Shown one piece after another: positions 17,769 to 27,229 of a stretch of DNA of 52,784 nt (positions are counted from its first letter, which is position 1; the number at the start of each line of letters is the position of its first letter). The stretch covers positions 1-52,784 of the forward strand of contig JAUYHD010000034.1 in the NCBI GenBank assembly GCA_030690215.1, read 5' to 3'. The notes below the pieces were generated by a model. That model was given only the letters and a program-made list of their open reading frames with translations. It was not told where the DNA came from and did not search any database. The position numbers and the translations under genes are program-made. The stretch is from a bacterium (GTDB lineage Bacteria > Patescibacteriota > Minisyncoccia > 1-14-0-10-42-19).

Positions 17769-18486
17769 AAAAATACTAGGCATTATCACAGCGCGTGGTG
17801 GGTCAAAAAGCATACCGAGAAAAAACATAAAGTTACTTTTGGGCAAGCCCCTTATTTTTTATACGATTGATGCGGCGCAAAAATCGGGCGTGTTTGATAG
17901 ACTCATTCTTTCTACCGACGATACAGAAATTGCGGACATCGCAAAACAATACGGATGCGAAGTCCCTTTTATGCGTCCCAGAGAGCTCGCAGAGGATGTG
18001 ACCCAGCATATGCCTGTTATCCAGCATGCGGTGACCTGGCTTAAGGATAATGAGGGGTATGCGTCTGATTATGTAATGATTTTACAGCCGACCTCTCCCT
18101 TACGTCAGTCCCTTCATATCCAAGAAGCCGCCGTGCTCATAGAAAAAACAAATGCTGATTCGGTGTTAAGCGTTGCTTTTGTTCCTGAACAATACAGCAT
18201 CCATAAGGCGATGGTGAAAAATCAGGATGGATTTCTTACGTTATATGGGGGAGAGCCGGTGCGAAAGCGGGTTGCGCGCAGGCAAGATTTAGCCCCGAGC
18301 TTTTGGAGTATTGGTTCAATCTATCTTTTTAAAACGGAGCTGCTGTTTGATGGAGAGAACCCAAATTTTTATGGAGAAAAAGTTGCGCCGTATATTGTTG
18401 ATAAAAAGTACGTCGTTGATATTAATGAGCCCGAAGATTGGGCGCACGCTGAACAAGCAATAAAGAGGTTATTAAGTAATGAGTGA
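17761..18486 (+). CDS. neuA: CMP-nonulosonic acid synthetase (NeuA family)
   Basis: 241 aa from the ATG at 17761, 8 bp inside neuC. It has the cytidylyltransferase signature ARGGSKSIPRKNIKLLLGKP, then LSTDDTEIADIA, MRPRELAEDVTQ and LQPTSPLR. It activates the acid made by NeuB with CTP for transfer onto a surface glycan. Completeness of neuB-neuC-neuA in one coupled operon means the cell should make CMP-activated nonulosonic acid on its own. A dedicated sialyltransferase is not obvious nearby; one of the unassigned GT-B-like proteins could serve. Confidence 0.92.
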   Translation: MTKKILGIITARGGSKSIPRKNIKLLLGKPLIFYTIDAAQKSGVFDRLILSTDDTEIADIAKQYGCEVPFMRPRELAEDVTQHMPVIQHAVTWLKDNEGYASDYVMILQPTSPLRQSLHIQEAAVLIEKTNADSVLSVAFVPEQYSIHKAMVKNQDGFLTLYGGEPVRKRVARRQDLAPSFWSIGSIYLFKTELLFDGENPNFYGEKVAPYIVDKKYVVDINEPEDWAHAEQAIKRLLSNE

Positions 18487-18605
18487 TTAGTTATTCATAT
18501 ATTTTTGTAAAACATAGGCTTTAATTTTCAATTTTTAATTATTAATTTTTAATGAATGTTTTAATTTTATAATGTTTAAAAAAATAAATCATTAGAAATT
18601 GATTA

Positions 18606-18635
18606 TCCGCCAGAGGCGGATCCGCCTTAGGCGGA
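18606..18635. repeat. 30-bp double-hairpin repeat, copy 1
   Basis: TCCGCC-AGA-GGCGGA followed at once by TCCGCC-TTA-GGCGGA. The same layout occurs at 38604 (identical stems), 31214 (C to T with matching G to A), and in altered forms at 30904 and 39584. The surrounding 18487-18675 gap is AT-rich and holds no gene. Confidence 0.85.
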
Positions 18636-18675
18636 AAAATTAGAAATTGGAAATTAAAAATTTGAAATTGTATTT

Positions 18676-19695
18676 ATGATTACGCTTATTACAGAAAAAA
18701 AAGATTATTCGTTGAAGGCGATTGCGGTGTATCGTTCTTTCGGTTCCGTTTATTTTTTGCAGGATATTGAAAAGGACAAAAAGAAAAAGAGAGAGATAAT
18801 GCAAAAAACAAATATTTTGGTGGTGCGTCTTGCGCATACAATCAACAAGTCATGGATGGATACGATGTCGAATTTAAAAATAATCGCAACAAATACGACG
18901 GGATTAAACCATATTGATACCGCGTACGCGCGAGAGAAACATGTAAAAGTAATTTCATTGCGCGGGCATACAAGTTTTTTGAAAGATATACCCTCTACGG
19001 CCGAACTCACTATGGCGCTTATATTTACTTTGATGCGCAATATCCCATGGGCGCATATCCATGTTTCGGGTAGTGGGAGCGTGGGCCAACGATGGAATAG
19101 GGATATATTTAAGGGTAATCAACTTTTTGGAAAAACGCTTGGTATTGTGGGCTTCGGTCGTCTTGGGAAAATTGTTGCGCGCTACGCGAAGGTATTCGGG
19201 ATGAATGTAGTGGCATATGATCCTTACATTTCCCGGGTGTCATTTGGGAAAATAAAAAAAGTTTCATTAGATGAATTATGTAAGCGCGCGGATATTATTT
19301 CGCTTCATGCGTCATTTGATCCCGAACATCCGCAGATAATATTTGGCGAAAAGGAATTTGAAAAGATGAGATCTGGGGCATATTTTATCAATACGGCACG
19401 TGGGGAGCTCATTGACGAAGAAGCGTTTTTAAATGTATTGAAGTCAAATAAACTTGGGGGAGTAGCGTTAGACGTTGTGGCAAATGAGCGCGAAGACGGT
19501 AGTCATTTAAGAAGTGGATTAGGTTCATGGCTTAGAGGGCGCATTCAATCTTCTTTGGGAAATGGATTTCAGCAAAGTGAAACAAAGCTGATTCTTGTTC
19601 CTCATTTGGGAGGAGCGACGTATGAGGCAATGCAGATAACCGAGGAGTTTATTGCCGATTTGGTAAAAAAGTATTTTGGGAAGAAGAGAAAATAG
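18676..19695 (+). CDS. D-isomer-specific 2-hydroxyacid dehydrogenase
   Basis: 339 aa. The NAD-binding motif is GIVGFGRLGKIVARYAKVFG, followed by ADIISLHASFDPEH, the catalytic-region INTARGELIDEEAF and GGVALDVVANE. A late VPHLGGATYEA carries the catalytic His of the family. These enzymes reversibly oxidise D-2-hydroxyacids, as in phosphoglycerate dehydrogenase. A divergent N-terminal part and the position after neuA suggest a sugar-acid or glycan precursor rather than serine synthesis, but this is not shown. A spacer of about 190 bp with a double hairpin separates it from neuA. Confidence 0.8.
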   Translation: MITLITEKKDYSLKAIAVYRSFGSVYFLQDIEKDKKKKREIMQKTNILVVRLAHTINKSWMDTMSNLKIIATNTTGLNHIDTAYAREKHVKVISLRGHTSFLKDIPSTAELTMALIFTLMRNIPWAHIHVSGSGSVGQRWNRDIFKGNQLFGKTLGIVGFGRLGKIVARYAKVFGMNVVAYDPYISRVSFGKIKKVSLDELCKRADIISLHASFDPEHPQIIFGEKEFEKMRSGAYFINTARGELIDEEAFLNVLKSNKLGGVALDVVANEREDGSHLRSGLGSWLRGRIQSSLGNGFQQSETKLILVPHLGGATYEAMQITEEFIADLVKKYFGKKRK

Positions 19696-19751
19696 CTTAC
19701 ATTCTAGGCCGAAGCGCAACACCTCATAGGCACTTCGCAGGGAGCCCGCCA

Positions 19752-19790
19752 AATATTAAACACCGATATTAAACACCGAGTGTTTAATAT
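19752..19790. repeat. REP-like palindrome (one full, one half copy)
   Basis: A half copy ATTAAACACCGA is followed by ATATTAAACAC-CGA-GTGTTTAATAT (19766-19790), an 11-bp stem. It matches the REP core beside the RAYT gene 12.8 kb away. Confidence 0.85.
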
Positions 19791-19895
19791 TTTGTGTTTG
19801 GATAAATCAGGGACTCACGTTTGCTATTTTTGTGTTATTGTGGTACGGTCATAGAAAGTAGATTTACAATAAAATAATTTTTAGGAGGTCCAGAA

Positions 19896-20909
19896 ATGGC
19901 AGATATGTATGAGTTTAATCTGCAGTCTTCTTCTTTGGAGCTTGCAGGAGAGATTATCCAGTTGCCGGATGGATTTGATTTTTCTCAGACAAATTTATTC
20001 AGCTCTTTTCTTGTTGCAAAAGACCCGTCGGTGCGAGATCCCAAAAAATATGCTCATATTTTTGAGAACGCGATGTTGCATCCTAAAGTATCAATATGGA
20101 TGAAGTTTGCTTGCTGGGCAGAGCGCATTAATGGTTTACGCCGAACGAAAGGAGCCGATATGCCGGCGCTTGCAAGTGATTTGAATGAGCTGGTGAAACA
20201 GGCAAGCGAGTACTTGCCGAACGGAAATGACAAATATACTCTTCTCGGTACGAGTTTTTATAACATGGGGATTATCAGGCGAGGGCTTCGGCAATATTGG
20301 GAAGCCGCGAAAGATCAGCGCCATGCATCCGCATGGTATAAATTAGCAGGGAATACTGAAAAGCAACTCATATCTCTTTTTGTAGCACGGGTTGAAGAAA
20401 CAACCGCTGCGTTTGTTGCTGGTGATGTAGATGGGATTAAACAATCAATTCGAGCGATGATTGCTTCTCGTGACCGTATTGCGAATGTAGTAAAGCCGTA
20501 CCCCGTTTGGATGAAGCAGAATGCCTCTATTCATATTGCGTGGGCGGCTTCTATGGCCTTTCTCGGGTTTGGTCTTACAATTGTGGGTCTAAGCGAGGAT
20601 GATGGTCCAGGCGAGGATCATTTCCGAAATTGGAGAGATCACTCTCCTGCTCAATGGGCGAAGGCCGCTCATGCAGTGGAGTTATACTATGCAGATAAAT
20701 TTTCTGAAGTAGTAGGGCAAAACGCTGTTGATATCCAAAGCTCATCAGCCGATAACGCGGGGCTAACGGTAAAGATTTTTGTCGCGCTAGCTCATAGAGA
20801 GCTGGGTAAAAAAGCCAAAGCCAAAAAAATTCTTACCGAAGTAATGAACCACGCGGGACCTGATGGCGGGATTCCAATCGCTGTTGCCACCAGACTTCTG
20901 GCAAAGTAG
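19896..20909 (+). CDS. Hypothetical alpha-helical (TPR-like) protein
   Basis: 337 aa. I do not recognise the family. The ribosome site AGGAGGT is the strongest in the window, 7-8 nt before the ATG at 19896, and an independent terminator follows at 20957, so this is a well-expressed single-gene unit. The sequence is rich in helix-forming segments with paired hydrophobic and small residues, for example GIIRRGLRQYWEAAKDQRHASAWYK and a C-terminal VALAHRELGKKAKAKKILTEV, compatible with TPR-like repeats. There is no signal peptide or certain transmembrane segment; AWAASMAFLGFGLTIVGL is a weak hydrophobic stretch. Confidence 0.7.
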   Translation: MADMYEFNLQSSSLELAGEIIQLPDGFDFSQTNLFSSFLVAKDPSVRDPKKYAHIFENAMLHPKVSIWMKFACWAERINGLRRTKGADMPALASDLNELVKQASEYLPNGNDKYTLLGTSFYNMGIIRRGLRQYWEAAKDQRHASAWYKLAGNTEKQLISLFVARVEETTAAFVAGDVDGIKQSIRAMIASRDRIANVVKPYPVWMKQNASIHIAWAASMAFLGFGLTIVGLSEDDGPGEDHFRNWRDHSPAQWAKAAHAVELYYADKFSEVVGQNAVDIQSSSADNAGLTVKIFVALAHRELGKKAKAKKILTEVMNHAGPDGGIPIAVATRLLAK

Positions 20910-20956
20910 TTTTGGCACTTTTTAAAAATTAAAATAGTATATCCAGATCGTAGTTA

Positions 20957-20985
20957 CCCCATGCGTGCATGGGGTTTTCTTTTTG
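20957..20985 (+). terminator. Rho-independent terminator
   Basis: CCCCATGC-GT-GCATGGGG followed by TTTTCTTTTT. Confidence 0.85.
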
Positions 20986-21030
20986 CCCCGGTAATGCTAT
21001 TTTTTTACATATATTGTTTGTTTGTATCAT

Positions 21031-22215
21031 ATGGAAAAGCTTTCTATTATTATCCCCGCATATAACGAAAAAGCAACGCTTCTAGCGGTCATTCGTCTTG
21101 TCCGGGGGAGCAATATCGGTAATATAAAAAAGGAAATTATTCTTGTTGATGATTGTTCTACAGACGGAACGCGGGACATAATTTCTGCTATTCCGGCTAC
21201 GGATGAGGAGGGGAATGAGTATAAGAAAATATTTCACGATGCAAATAAAGGCAAAGGTGCTGCATTGCGGTCAGGGTTTTTGGCCGTAACGGGGGAGTAT
21301 GTGATTATTCAAGATGCGGACATGGAGTATGAGCCGGGGGATTACCATGCGCTTTTAAAGCCGGTGCTTGCAGGAGAGGCGGATATAGTGTTTGGTTCCC
21401 GTACGCTCCAAAAAAATAACATTCCATTTAATGCCGTTTATTTTTATGGAGGGCTTTTGGTTGCAAAGTTGTTTAACCTATTTTTCCGCCGTTCTTTTTC
21501 AGATATCACCACGTGCTATAAATTATTTCCGCGCAGGTGTATCCCCGCGTTATTGAAATCGCATCGCAATGACTTTGTGTTTGATGCCATAGATATGACG
21601 TATGCATTAGCGCGTGCGGGCGTGATAAAAGAAATTCCTATTCATTACGCGGCGCGCACTCGCCGTGCAGGCAAAAAATTAAATTGGAAACATGGTGTCT
21701 ACTGCGTTATTGCAATGATTGCGTTGCGGAGGCGGGAAGGCGGGCGGTATGTTTCATTGAGTCGCAAACAAGATTTGTATGCCGGTATGTCCATATTTCT
21801 TTTTACGCTTGTTGCGGGGGCGGGGTTGTATATATTCAGGCGCATTCCGGAAGAGTTTATATTAAGCGGGGTAGCGTTGCCCGAAGCATTTTTTGAAGAA
21901 GCATCTTTGCCTGTGTTTTACGCTTCTGTTGTTTTTTCCTGGGTTGAGCTATTTGAGCGTACGGGTATATTGGCACCATTGATTGCATGTTTGACGCTTT
22001 TTTCTTTTATGCGTATGCCGTTTTCTTTTTTTGGGCGATTGGGAAAGGGGGCAGCACTGGTGGTGGCGGGGCAATTTTTCATGTTCGGATTTCTTTTGCG
22101 TATGACATATAGCGGAGGTAGTCTTTTGGTGGCAGGCGCTCTATTCATTCTATTATTTTTTTGTATTGCCGGCGTTCGCTTAGGGAAGGCGCGCGCGTCA
22201 GCGCACACTGTATGA
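21031..22215 (+). CDS. Glycosyltransferase family 2 with C-terminal membrane helices
   Basis: 394 aa from the ATG at 21031. The GT2 core opens with LSIIIPAYNEKATL, has VDDCSTDGT as the nucleotide-binding loop, and QDADMEY as the metal-binding DxD-like motif. SDITTCYKLFPR and VFGSRTLQ match dolichyl- or polyprenyl-phosphate sugar synthases. About four hydrophobic segments at the C-terminal end anchor it. The likely reaction moves a sugar from a nucleotide onto polyprenyl phosphate for use by membrane GT-C enzymes such as the next gene. The stop overlaps the next start (ATGA). Confidence 0.85.
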   Translation: MEKLSIIIPAYNEKATLLAVIRLVRGSNIGNIKKEIILVDDCSTDGTRDIISAIPATDEEGNEYKKIFHDANKGKGAALRSGFLAVTGEYVIIQDADMEYEPGDYHALLKPVLAGEADIVFGSRTLQKNNIPFNAVYFYGGLLVAKLFNLFFRRSFSDITTCYKLFPRRCIPALLKSHRNDFVFDAIDMTYALARAGVIKEIPIHYAARTRRAGKKLNWKHGVYCVIAMIALRRREGGRYVSLSRKQDLYAGMSIFLFTLVAGAGLYIFRRIPEEFILSGVALPEAFFEEASLPVFYASVVFSWVELFERTGILAPLIACLTLFSFMRMPFSFFGRLGKGAALVVAGQFFMFGFLLRMTYSGGSLLVAGALFILLFFCIAGVRLGKARASAHTV

Positions 22216-23786
22216 TGCATGATGTCTTTATTTTTATAGAAGCGTTTGCTTTTCTGTATCTTGCGTTTCTTGTTGGGAGATTTTTTATGCGCCGGATTCC
22301 CGGCATGGCAGACGTTACTCTGTTTTCCCGACCCATATACACCATACTTGCGGGGTTCGGCATACTTGGCCTTGTTGGGTTATTGTGCGCGTTTTTCGGT
22401 ATTTTTTCGGGGTGGGTGCTCCGTATACTTGTGTTTGCGTTTTTGTGTTTGTCCTATTCGGTGCTTTGGTCCCATCTGCGTATGCTTGCGCAGACGATAC
22501 GGTCGCCGCGTTTTTTATTCCGCCGCATCCGAGAACTGTTTGGAAAAGATTTTTATTTTATATTGATATTGGTGTTGTGGCTCGGCAGTAACGCGTTGAT
22601 TGTGCCGGTCCCCATTACCGGAAATGATACGCTCCAATACCACCAGCCCATTATTCAGGATTTCATCAATACGGGGCGGATTGATTACAAAGGAACGACG
22701 CACTCCGTGTACGGCGTTTTGGTGTTTGTTGAGTTACTCTACGCAATGCCGAGTATATTATTCGGGGATACGGTTGGTCCGTTTATTTTTCAGGCACTCC
22801 AGTACGGCGCGCTTATTATGCTCTTGGCGTTGATCTACGGATTTGTAAGAAAAAGGACGCATCATTCGTTTTTGGGGTATGCGGCCTTATTTTTTATACT
22901 TGCTATTTTTGATCTCCAACGCGAAGTAATGCACGGCGGGTATATTGATATATTTGTGATTTTGTTCGGCCTTGCCTCCGTTCTTCTTATTATTGACCGT
23001 TTGGACGACGGGCGCGGCTTTGTAGCGCCCGTAGTTGTTCTTTCGGCGTTTTTGTTCGGCATTGCAATAGGTATGAAATATACGGCATTGTTTTTTGCCC
23101 CGCCCATAGGAGCGCTCCTGCTTGCTCTTTTGGTGCGCCAGCACATATCGTTTAAGAAAAAAGTTCTGGCGCTGGGCATGTATGGAGCAGTCTCATTTTT
23201 GGTGTCGGGGTATTGGTATATTAAAAATTTTATTTTTTTTGGGAATCCTTTCTATCCTGTTTTTTCACTTTCCGGAACGGCAGAAGACGTAGGCGTATTT
23301 ATTGTCGCAAAGAATGTAGTGAATATGATTCTGTTTCCGTTTTTGAAATTCGGGGCGGTGTCTGCGACCGACTCCTCCACCAAGCTGATTGTTGCCGCAT
23401 ATTTTGCCGCGCTCTATCTTTGTGTGGCGCTTTTTTTTCTTATCAAGCGAAAAACGCCGGGGCAATCGATATACGCGTTATTTTTCTTTGTTCATATATA
23501 CATGTGGCTTATGTTTTTTAATTCTCATCAGACGCGTTTTCTGCTTCCGGCGATTATAATCGTTCCGCTTCTGCTTATTCTTTTGGGGGACGTGATGTAT
23601 CGGTATGTGCGTACTATTGTTTCTGTATCCGTGTATGCGCGTATCATCAAGGTGTCGCGGGTTTTTTTCGTCATGCTTTTTCTCCTGCTTTTTTTGGGCA
23701 ATATGCACTATTTTTACGTGAAGTTTTTATACAAGGCCGGCTTTTACACAGAACAGGGATATATTGAAAAAATAGGGGGACAGTGA
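22212..23786 (+). CDS. Multi-span membrane protein, probable GT-C glycosyltransferase
   Basis: 524 aa from the first of two adjacent ATGs (22212, 22215), overlapping the GT2 gene by 4 bp. At least eleven hydrophobic segments are visible. VPVPITGNDTLQYH in the first external loop resembles the acidic loop of GT-C enzymes using polyprenyl-phosphate sugars (PMT/ArnT type). GIAIGMKYTALFFAPP is typical of that fold. Coupling to a polyprenyl-phosphate sugar synthase upstream supports transfer of that sugar to an envelope acceptor. A longer frame from 22161 is rejected because it would read through the GT2 end. Confidence 0.65.
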   Translation: MMHDVFIFIEAFAFLYLAFLVGRFFMRRIPGMADVTLFSRPIYTILAGFGILGLVGLLCAFFGIFSGWVLRILVFAFLCLSYSVLWSHLRMLAQTIRSPRFLFRRIRELFGKDFYFILILVLWLGSNALIVPVPITGNDTLQYHQPIIQDFINTGRIDYKGTTHSVYGVLVFVELLYAMPSILFGDTVGPFIFQALQYGALIMLLALIYGFVRKRTHHSFLGYAALFFILAIFDLQREVMHGGYIDIFVILFGLASVLLIIDRLDDGRGFVAPVVVLSAFLFGIAIGMKYTALFFAPPIGALLLALLVRQHISFKKKVLALGMYGAVSFLVSGYWYIKNFIFFGNPFYPVFSLSGTAEDVGVFIVAKNVVNMILFPFLKFGAVSATDSSTKLIVAAYFAALYLCVALFFLIKRKTPGQSIYALFFFVHIYMWLMFFNSHQTRFLLPAIIIVPLLLILLGDVMYRYVRTIVSVSVYARIIKVSRVFFVMLFLLLFLGNMHYFYVKFLYKAGFYTEQGYIEKIGGQ

Positions 23787-23805
23787 TATTCTAGGATTTA
23801 TATAT

Positions 23806-26106
23806 ATGAATTCGCGCAGGCTAGAAAAAATACTCTTCTGGGTCATACGCATAGGCATATATGCCTTGCCGTTTGTGCTGCTGGTTGTTTCAAAAGACGC
23901 CTTTTTTCCGTTTATAACAACAAAAAACTTTCTTTTTCGCGGGATTGTTGAGATTGTTGCGGCGGCCTGGATTGGTCTTTTGATTATCAACTTCCGTCAG
24001 TATTGGCCGAAGAAAAGCTTGGTATTCATTGCGTTTTCGGCACTAATTGGCGCCGCTTTTCTCGCGACCATTTTCAGCGTGGATCCCTCCTATAGTTTTT
24101 GGTCTAATTTTGAGCGCATGGAGGGGATGATTTCATACATTCATTTATTCCTGCTTTTCTTGGCGCTTGCGGGGACATTCCACAGGCGCAAAGATTGGTT
24201 TGCGCTGTTTGGTGTCTCAATTGTGGTGAGCGTTATTATGGCATCCTACGGATTATTGGAATACTTCGGTGTTATCAATACGTTTGCTGATAGTTCCCGT
24301 ATTATTGCGACACTCGGGAATCCATTGTATGTCGCGGCGTATTTAACATTTCATGTTTTTTTGCTGGCGTTTCTTTTTTTCTATACAAAAAACAAGCATC
24401 TCCGTATTCTTTTTGCGTGTCTCATTCTTTTTGAATTGATTGCCTTTTTTCTCACGGGATCGCGAGGCGCGTTTTTAGGCATTGTCGGAGGGCTTGGCGC
24501 GATGCTTTTTCTCTCGCTCTTTTTAACGCGAGAGAAAAAGAAAAAAATAATTATCGCGGCAATATTGCTTGCGGTTGTTTTGTTGCCGCTTGGGCTTCAT
24601 TTTCTGCAGGACATTTCGTTTATCAAAAATAATGATGTGCTTTCCCGATTTTCAAATATTTCAATTACTGATACAACCGCCTCTTCCCGTTTCTTTATCT
24701 GGAATATGGCAATAACATCATTTTTGGAACGGCCTCTCTTGGGGTGGGGATTGAATAATTTTATTGTTCCATTCGCAAAGAATTACGATCCGCGCATGTT
24801 TGGGAATGAGCCGTGGTTTGATCGCACGCACAGCATGCCGTTTGAATGGCTTGTGTCAACGGGTATTGTAGGATTTGGCGCGTATGTTTTTTTGGTTGCT
24901 ACGATCTTTTTTTCGCTATGGAAAGCAGTGCGAAAGGAAATACTTCGTTCCCGTGACGCGCTCATTTTGTTCGGCATGGTTGTAACATATTTGTTCCAGA
25001 TGCTTTTTGTATTTGATGTATTGGCAACGCATCTCATGCTTGTATTTATTCTTGGGTTTCTTGCAGTTACCGTAACGGTGCCGAAAGACACATGGGAACG
25101 AAAAACGCGGCGCGTGGCAGGGCGCACTATTTCGGCGGGGCATGTCACAGGTATTGCTTTTGTGTGCATTCTTGCGTTTGTATTTTTGTATATGACCAAC
25201 ATCAAGCCGCATCGCGCCTCTACCGCTCTTATTGATTTATTTCGTGCGATAAGCGAGGGGAAGAACGGTGAAGTGCTTGGACATTTTGATCGAGCGCTTG
25301 CCCTTTCGGAAGGGACGATAGGACAATCGGAAGTTCGCGAACAGCTTGGGCGAATTTCGTCTGAAGGAATCGCGGGGAAGCCCGAACTAATACAAAACCC
25401 GGAGATTCAAGCGATAGTAGAACGCGCAAAAGTGGAATTAGAAAAGGAGGTTGCAACATATAATGAGACATATCCGAATGTTCGTTTTTCTCTGATGCTG
25501 GGGCGCCTGTATGGTGTGTTGGGCGCGGTGACAGGCAATGTCGCGCTCGTAGAAGATTCTTTGGAAATTTATCAAGGAGCGCTCCTGTTTGCTCCCGGCT
25601 ATATTCCATTGTATGCGCACGCTACTGATTTTTACGTTCAGTTACGTCGGTATGATGAGGCATTGGATTTGGTCCGGGAGGCAGAAAAAAAGCTTATGGC
25701 AAAAGGAAAATTTGAACCGGAGATTTCTTACTTGCTGCCTCTTATTAATGTTATTGCGGGACGATATGACGACGCGTTTCTTGAGATGAGAAAGTTGCAA
25801 ATACAAGTTGGCGGCAGCCTTCTTTCCCTTGATCCGGAGAGAAGGAACGCTGTTTTGGCGATCGCGCTTGCGAGTAATTCCGAGGAAGGAAAAAAATTTA
25901 TTGAAGATATATACAATCTGGAACACGGGTTGACCGAGGCGGGATTCATGCTTGCGAATATCTATGCCGAAGAAGGGCGATACGCAGATGCGCGGAGAAT
26001 TGTAGAAGAGGTATTACGCGCCAATCCCAATCACCCTGATAGAGAATCATTGGAGAGCGACATAGGCAAATTTTTAGAAAGTTTAGACGCGCTTGAATCA
26101 TTGTAA
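23806..26106 (+). CDS. O-antigen ligase/polymerase-like protein with C-terminal TPR region
   Basis: 766 aa. The first 440 residues hold about twelve membrane helices, with the Wzy_C/WaaL features LTGSRGAFLGIVGG and a large external loop containing RPLLGWGLNNF and DRTHSMPFEWLVSTGIVG. From about residue 500 on there are helix pairs of TPR type (GYIPLYAHATDFYVQLRRYD, ANIYAEEGRYADARRIVEEV). Such ligases join a lipid-carried glycan to lipid, protein or wall on the outer face; the TPR tail is common in the bacterial protein-glycosylation branch. The acceptor here is unknown. Confidence 0.8.
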   Translation: MNSRRLEKILFWVIRIGIYALPFVLLVVSKDAFFPFITTKNFLFRGIVEIVAAAWIGLLIINFRQYWPKKSLVFIAFSALIGAAFLATIFSVDPSYSFWSNFERMEGMISYIHLFLLFLALAGTFHRRKDWFALFGVSIVVSVIMASYGLLEYFGVINTFADSSRIIATLGNPLYVAAYLTFHVFLLAFLFFYTKNKHLRILFACLILFELIAFFLTGSRGAFLGIVGGLGAMLFLSLFLTREKKKKIIIAAILLAVVLLPLGLHFLQDISFIKNNDVLSRFSNISITDTTASSRFFIWNMAITSFLERPLLGWGLNNFIVPFAKNYDPRMFGNEPWFDRTHSMPFEWLVSTGIVGFGAYVFLVATIFFSLWKAVRKEILRSRDALILFGMVVTYLFQMLFVFDVLATHLMLVFILGFLAVTVTVPKDTWERKTRRVAGRTISAGHVTGIAFVCILAFVFLYMTNIKPHRASTALIDLFRAISEGKNGEVLGHFDRALALSEGTIGQSEVREQLGRISSEGIAGKPELIQNPEIQAIVERAKVELEKEVATYNETYPNVRFSLMLGRLYGVLGAVTGNVALVEDSLEIYQGALLFAPGYIPLYAHATDFYVQLRRYDEALDLVREAEKKLMAKGKFEPEISYLLPLINVIAGRYDDAFLEMRKLQIQVGGSLLSLDPERRNAVLAIALASNSEEGKKFIEDIYNLEHGLTEAGFMLANIYAEEGRYADARRIVEEVLRANPNHPDRESLESDIGKFLESLDALESL

Positions 26107-26121
26107 TAGTTTGTATACAGT
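26093..26121 (+). promoter_or_regulatory. Promoter with -10 box 6 nt before ATG
   Basis: TTGAAT, 17 nt, TACAGT, then ATTCAT and the ATG at 26128. The -35 lies inside the end of the preceding gene. Confidence 0.5.
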
Positions 26122-26127
26122 ATTCAT

Positions 26128-27147
26128 ATGGCAATACGACAAAAGCCAAAAATAGGAATAGTGGGACTCGGCATGGTCGGAGAGCCGCTCAAGCGGTATT
26201 TTGAGCTTGAGGGATTTAGACGCGGGAAAAATTTATTTTGTTACGATACAGACCCTAAGAAAAATTATTCGGATAATGTGCGTTCCTCAGACGTTGTGTT
26301 CGTGACGGTCCCGACACCTCGTAATCCTGACGGAAGCTGTAACTCAAAAATTGTAGAAAGCGTTATACATGAGTACGCCGATCCGGACAAGGTGTTTATC
26401 ATTAAATCAACCGTTGAGCCGGGGACCGCGGAGCGTTTGGCAAAAAAATATAAAGTAAAAATTTTATTCAATCCGGAGTTTCTTACCGAATCGCGCGCGT
26501 GGGAAGATATGATTAATCCTGACCGCCAGATTGTAGCGCATACGGCATCCGCAAAGACGCATTCTTCGGAGATTCTTAATTTATTGCCGAAAGCATTTTT
26601 TTCTTCGCCGGGAACACTCGGGGCCTATCACTTCACACGTATTAATGCGACCGAAGCAGAGTTAGGCAAGTATGCGGGCAATGCATTTGGCGCGGTAAAA
26701 GTTACATTCGGAAATATATTTGCTGATGTATGTAATGCCCTTGAATATGTATTTAAGAAAGAGGGGATCAATGTGCCGATAGATTATAATAATGTGCGCA
26801 AAATGGTTGCTCATGACCGCCGTATTGGGGATGCGTGGCTTGATGTGGAGCATGGGTCATATCGCGGTTTTGGCGGATATTGCCTTCCGAAAGATTTGGA
26901 TGCGCTTATTTTTACTGCGCGTACGCTTGAAAAAAAATTGCCCGCGGATGCGACAAACCGCGTGCTTCTTGATCGCGGTACGCGAATTCTTGAAGCGATC
27001 CGAGATTATAATAATACGCTTCTTGCCTCCCAGGGCATCCCATTTGATAATGCAACGGGGCATGACCATGAAGTGGCCGCGTTTTTGAAAGAACGAAAAA
27101 CAAAGGAACCATCTCCAAAGAAAAAGAGCGCACAAAAGAAAAAATAA
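26128..27147 (+). CDS. UDP-glucose/GDP-mannose dehydrogenase family protein
   Basis: 339 aa. The N-terminal Rossmann motif is GIVGLGMVGEPL; FVTVPTPRNPDG and KSTVEPGTAERLAKKY follow, then NPEFLTE. The central domain has NATEAELGKYAGN, and the catalytic-cysteine motif is GGYCLPKD at about residues 249-256. The enzymes oxidise the C6 hydroxyl of UDP-hexoses to the uronic acid in two steps. It is shorter than the usual 400-450 aa; the third UDP-binding domain seems missing and the tail is a Lys-rich run. The start lies 6 nt after a TACAGT box, so the mRNA may be leaderless. Confidence 0.8.
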   Translation: MAIRQKPKIGIVGLGMVGEPLKRYFELEGFRRGKNLFCYDTDPKKNYSDNVRSSDVVFVTVPTPRNPDGSCNSKIVESVIHEYADPDKVFIIKSTVEPGTAERLAKKYKVKILFNPEFLTESRAWEDMINPDRQIVAHTASAKTHSSEILNLLPKAFFSSPGTLGAYHFTRINATEAELGKYAGNAFGAVKVTFGNIFADVCNALEYVFKKEGINVPIDYNNVRKMVAHDRRIGDAWLDVEHGSYRGFGGYCLPKDLDALIFTARTLEKKLPADATNRVLLDRGTRILEAIRDYNNTLLASQGIPFDNATGHDHEVAAFLKERKTKEPSPKKKSAQKKK

Positions 27148-27151
27148 TCGT

Positions 27152-27229
27152 ATGTCTATTCACGCAAAATCGGTATTAGTTACCGGAGGTGCGGGGCGAG
27201 AAGATAGATATATATTATTTTTTGTTTAG
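27152..27229 (+). pseudogene. Truncated SDR/epimerase start, fragment A
   Basis: ATG at 27152 reads MSIHAKSVLVTGGAG, the nucleotide-binding start of an epimerase different from the intact one downstream. It breaks at GGTGCGGGG into AT-rich sequence and stops at 27227. It looks like the remnant of a second epimerase gene lost by recombination at the GC-rich glycine codons. Confidence 0.65.
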
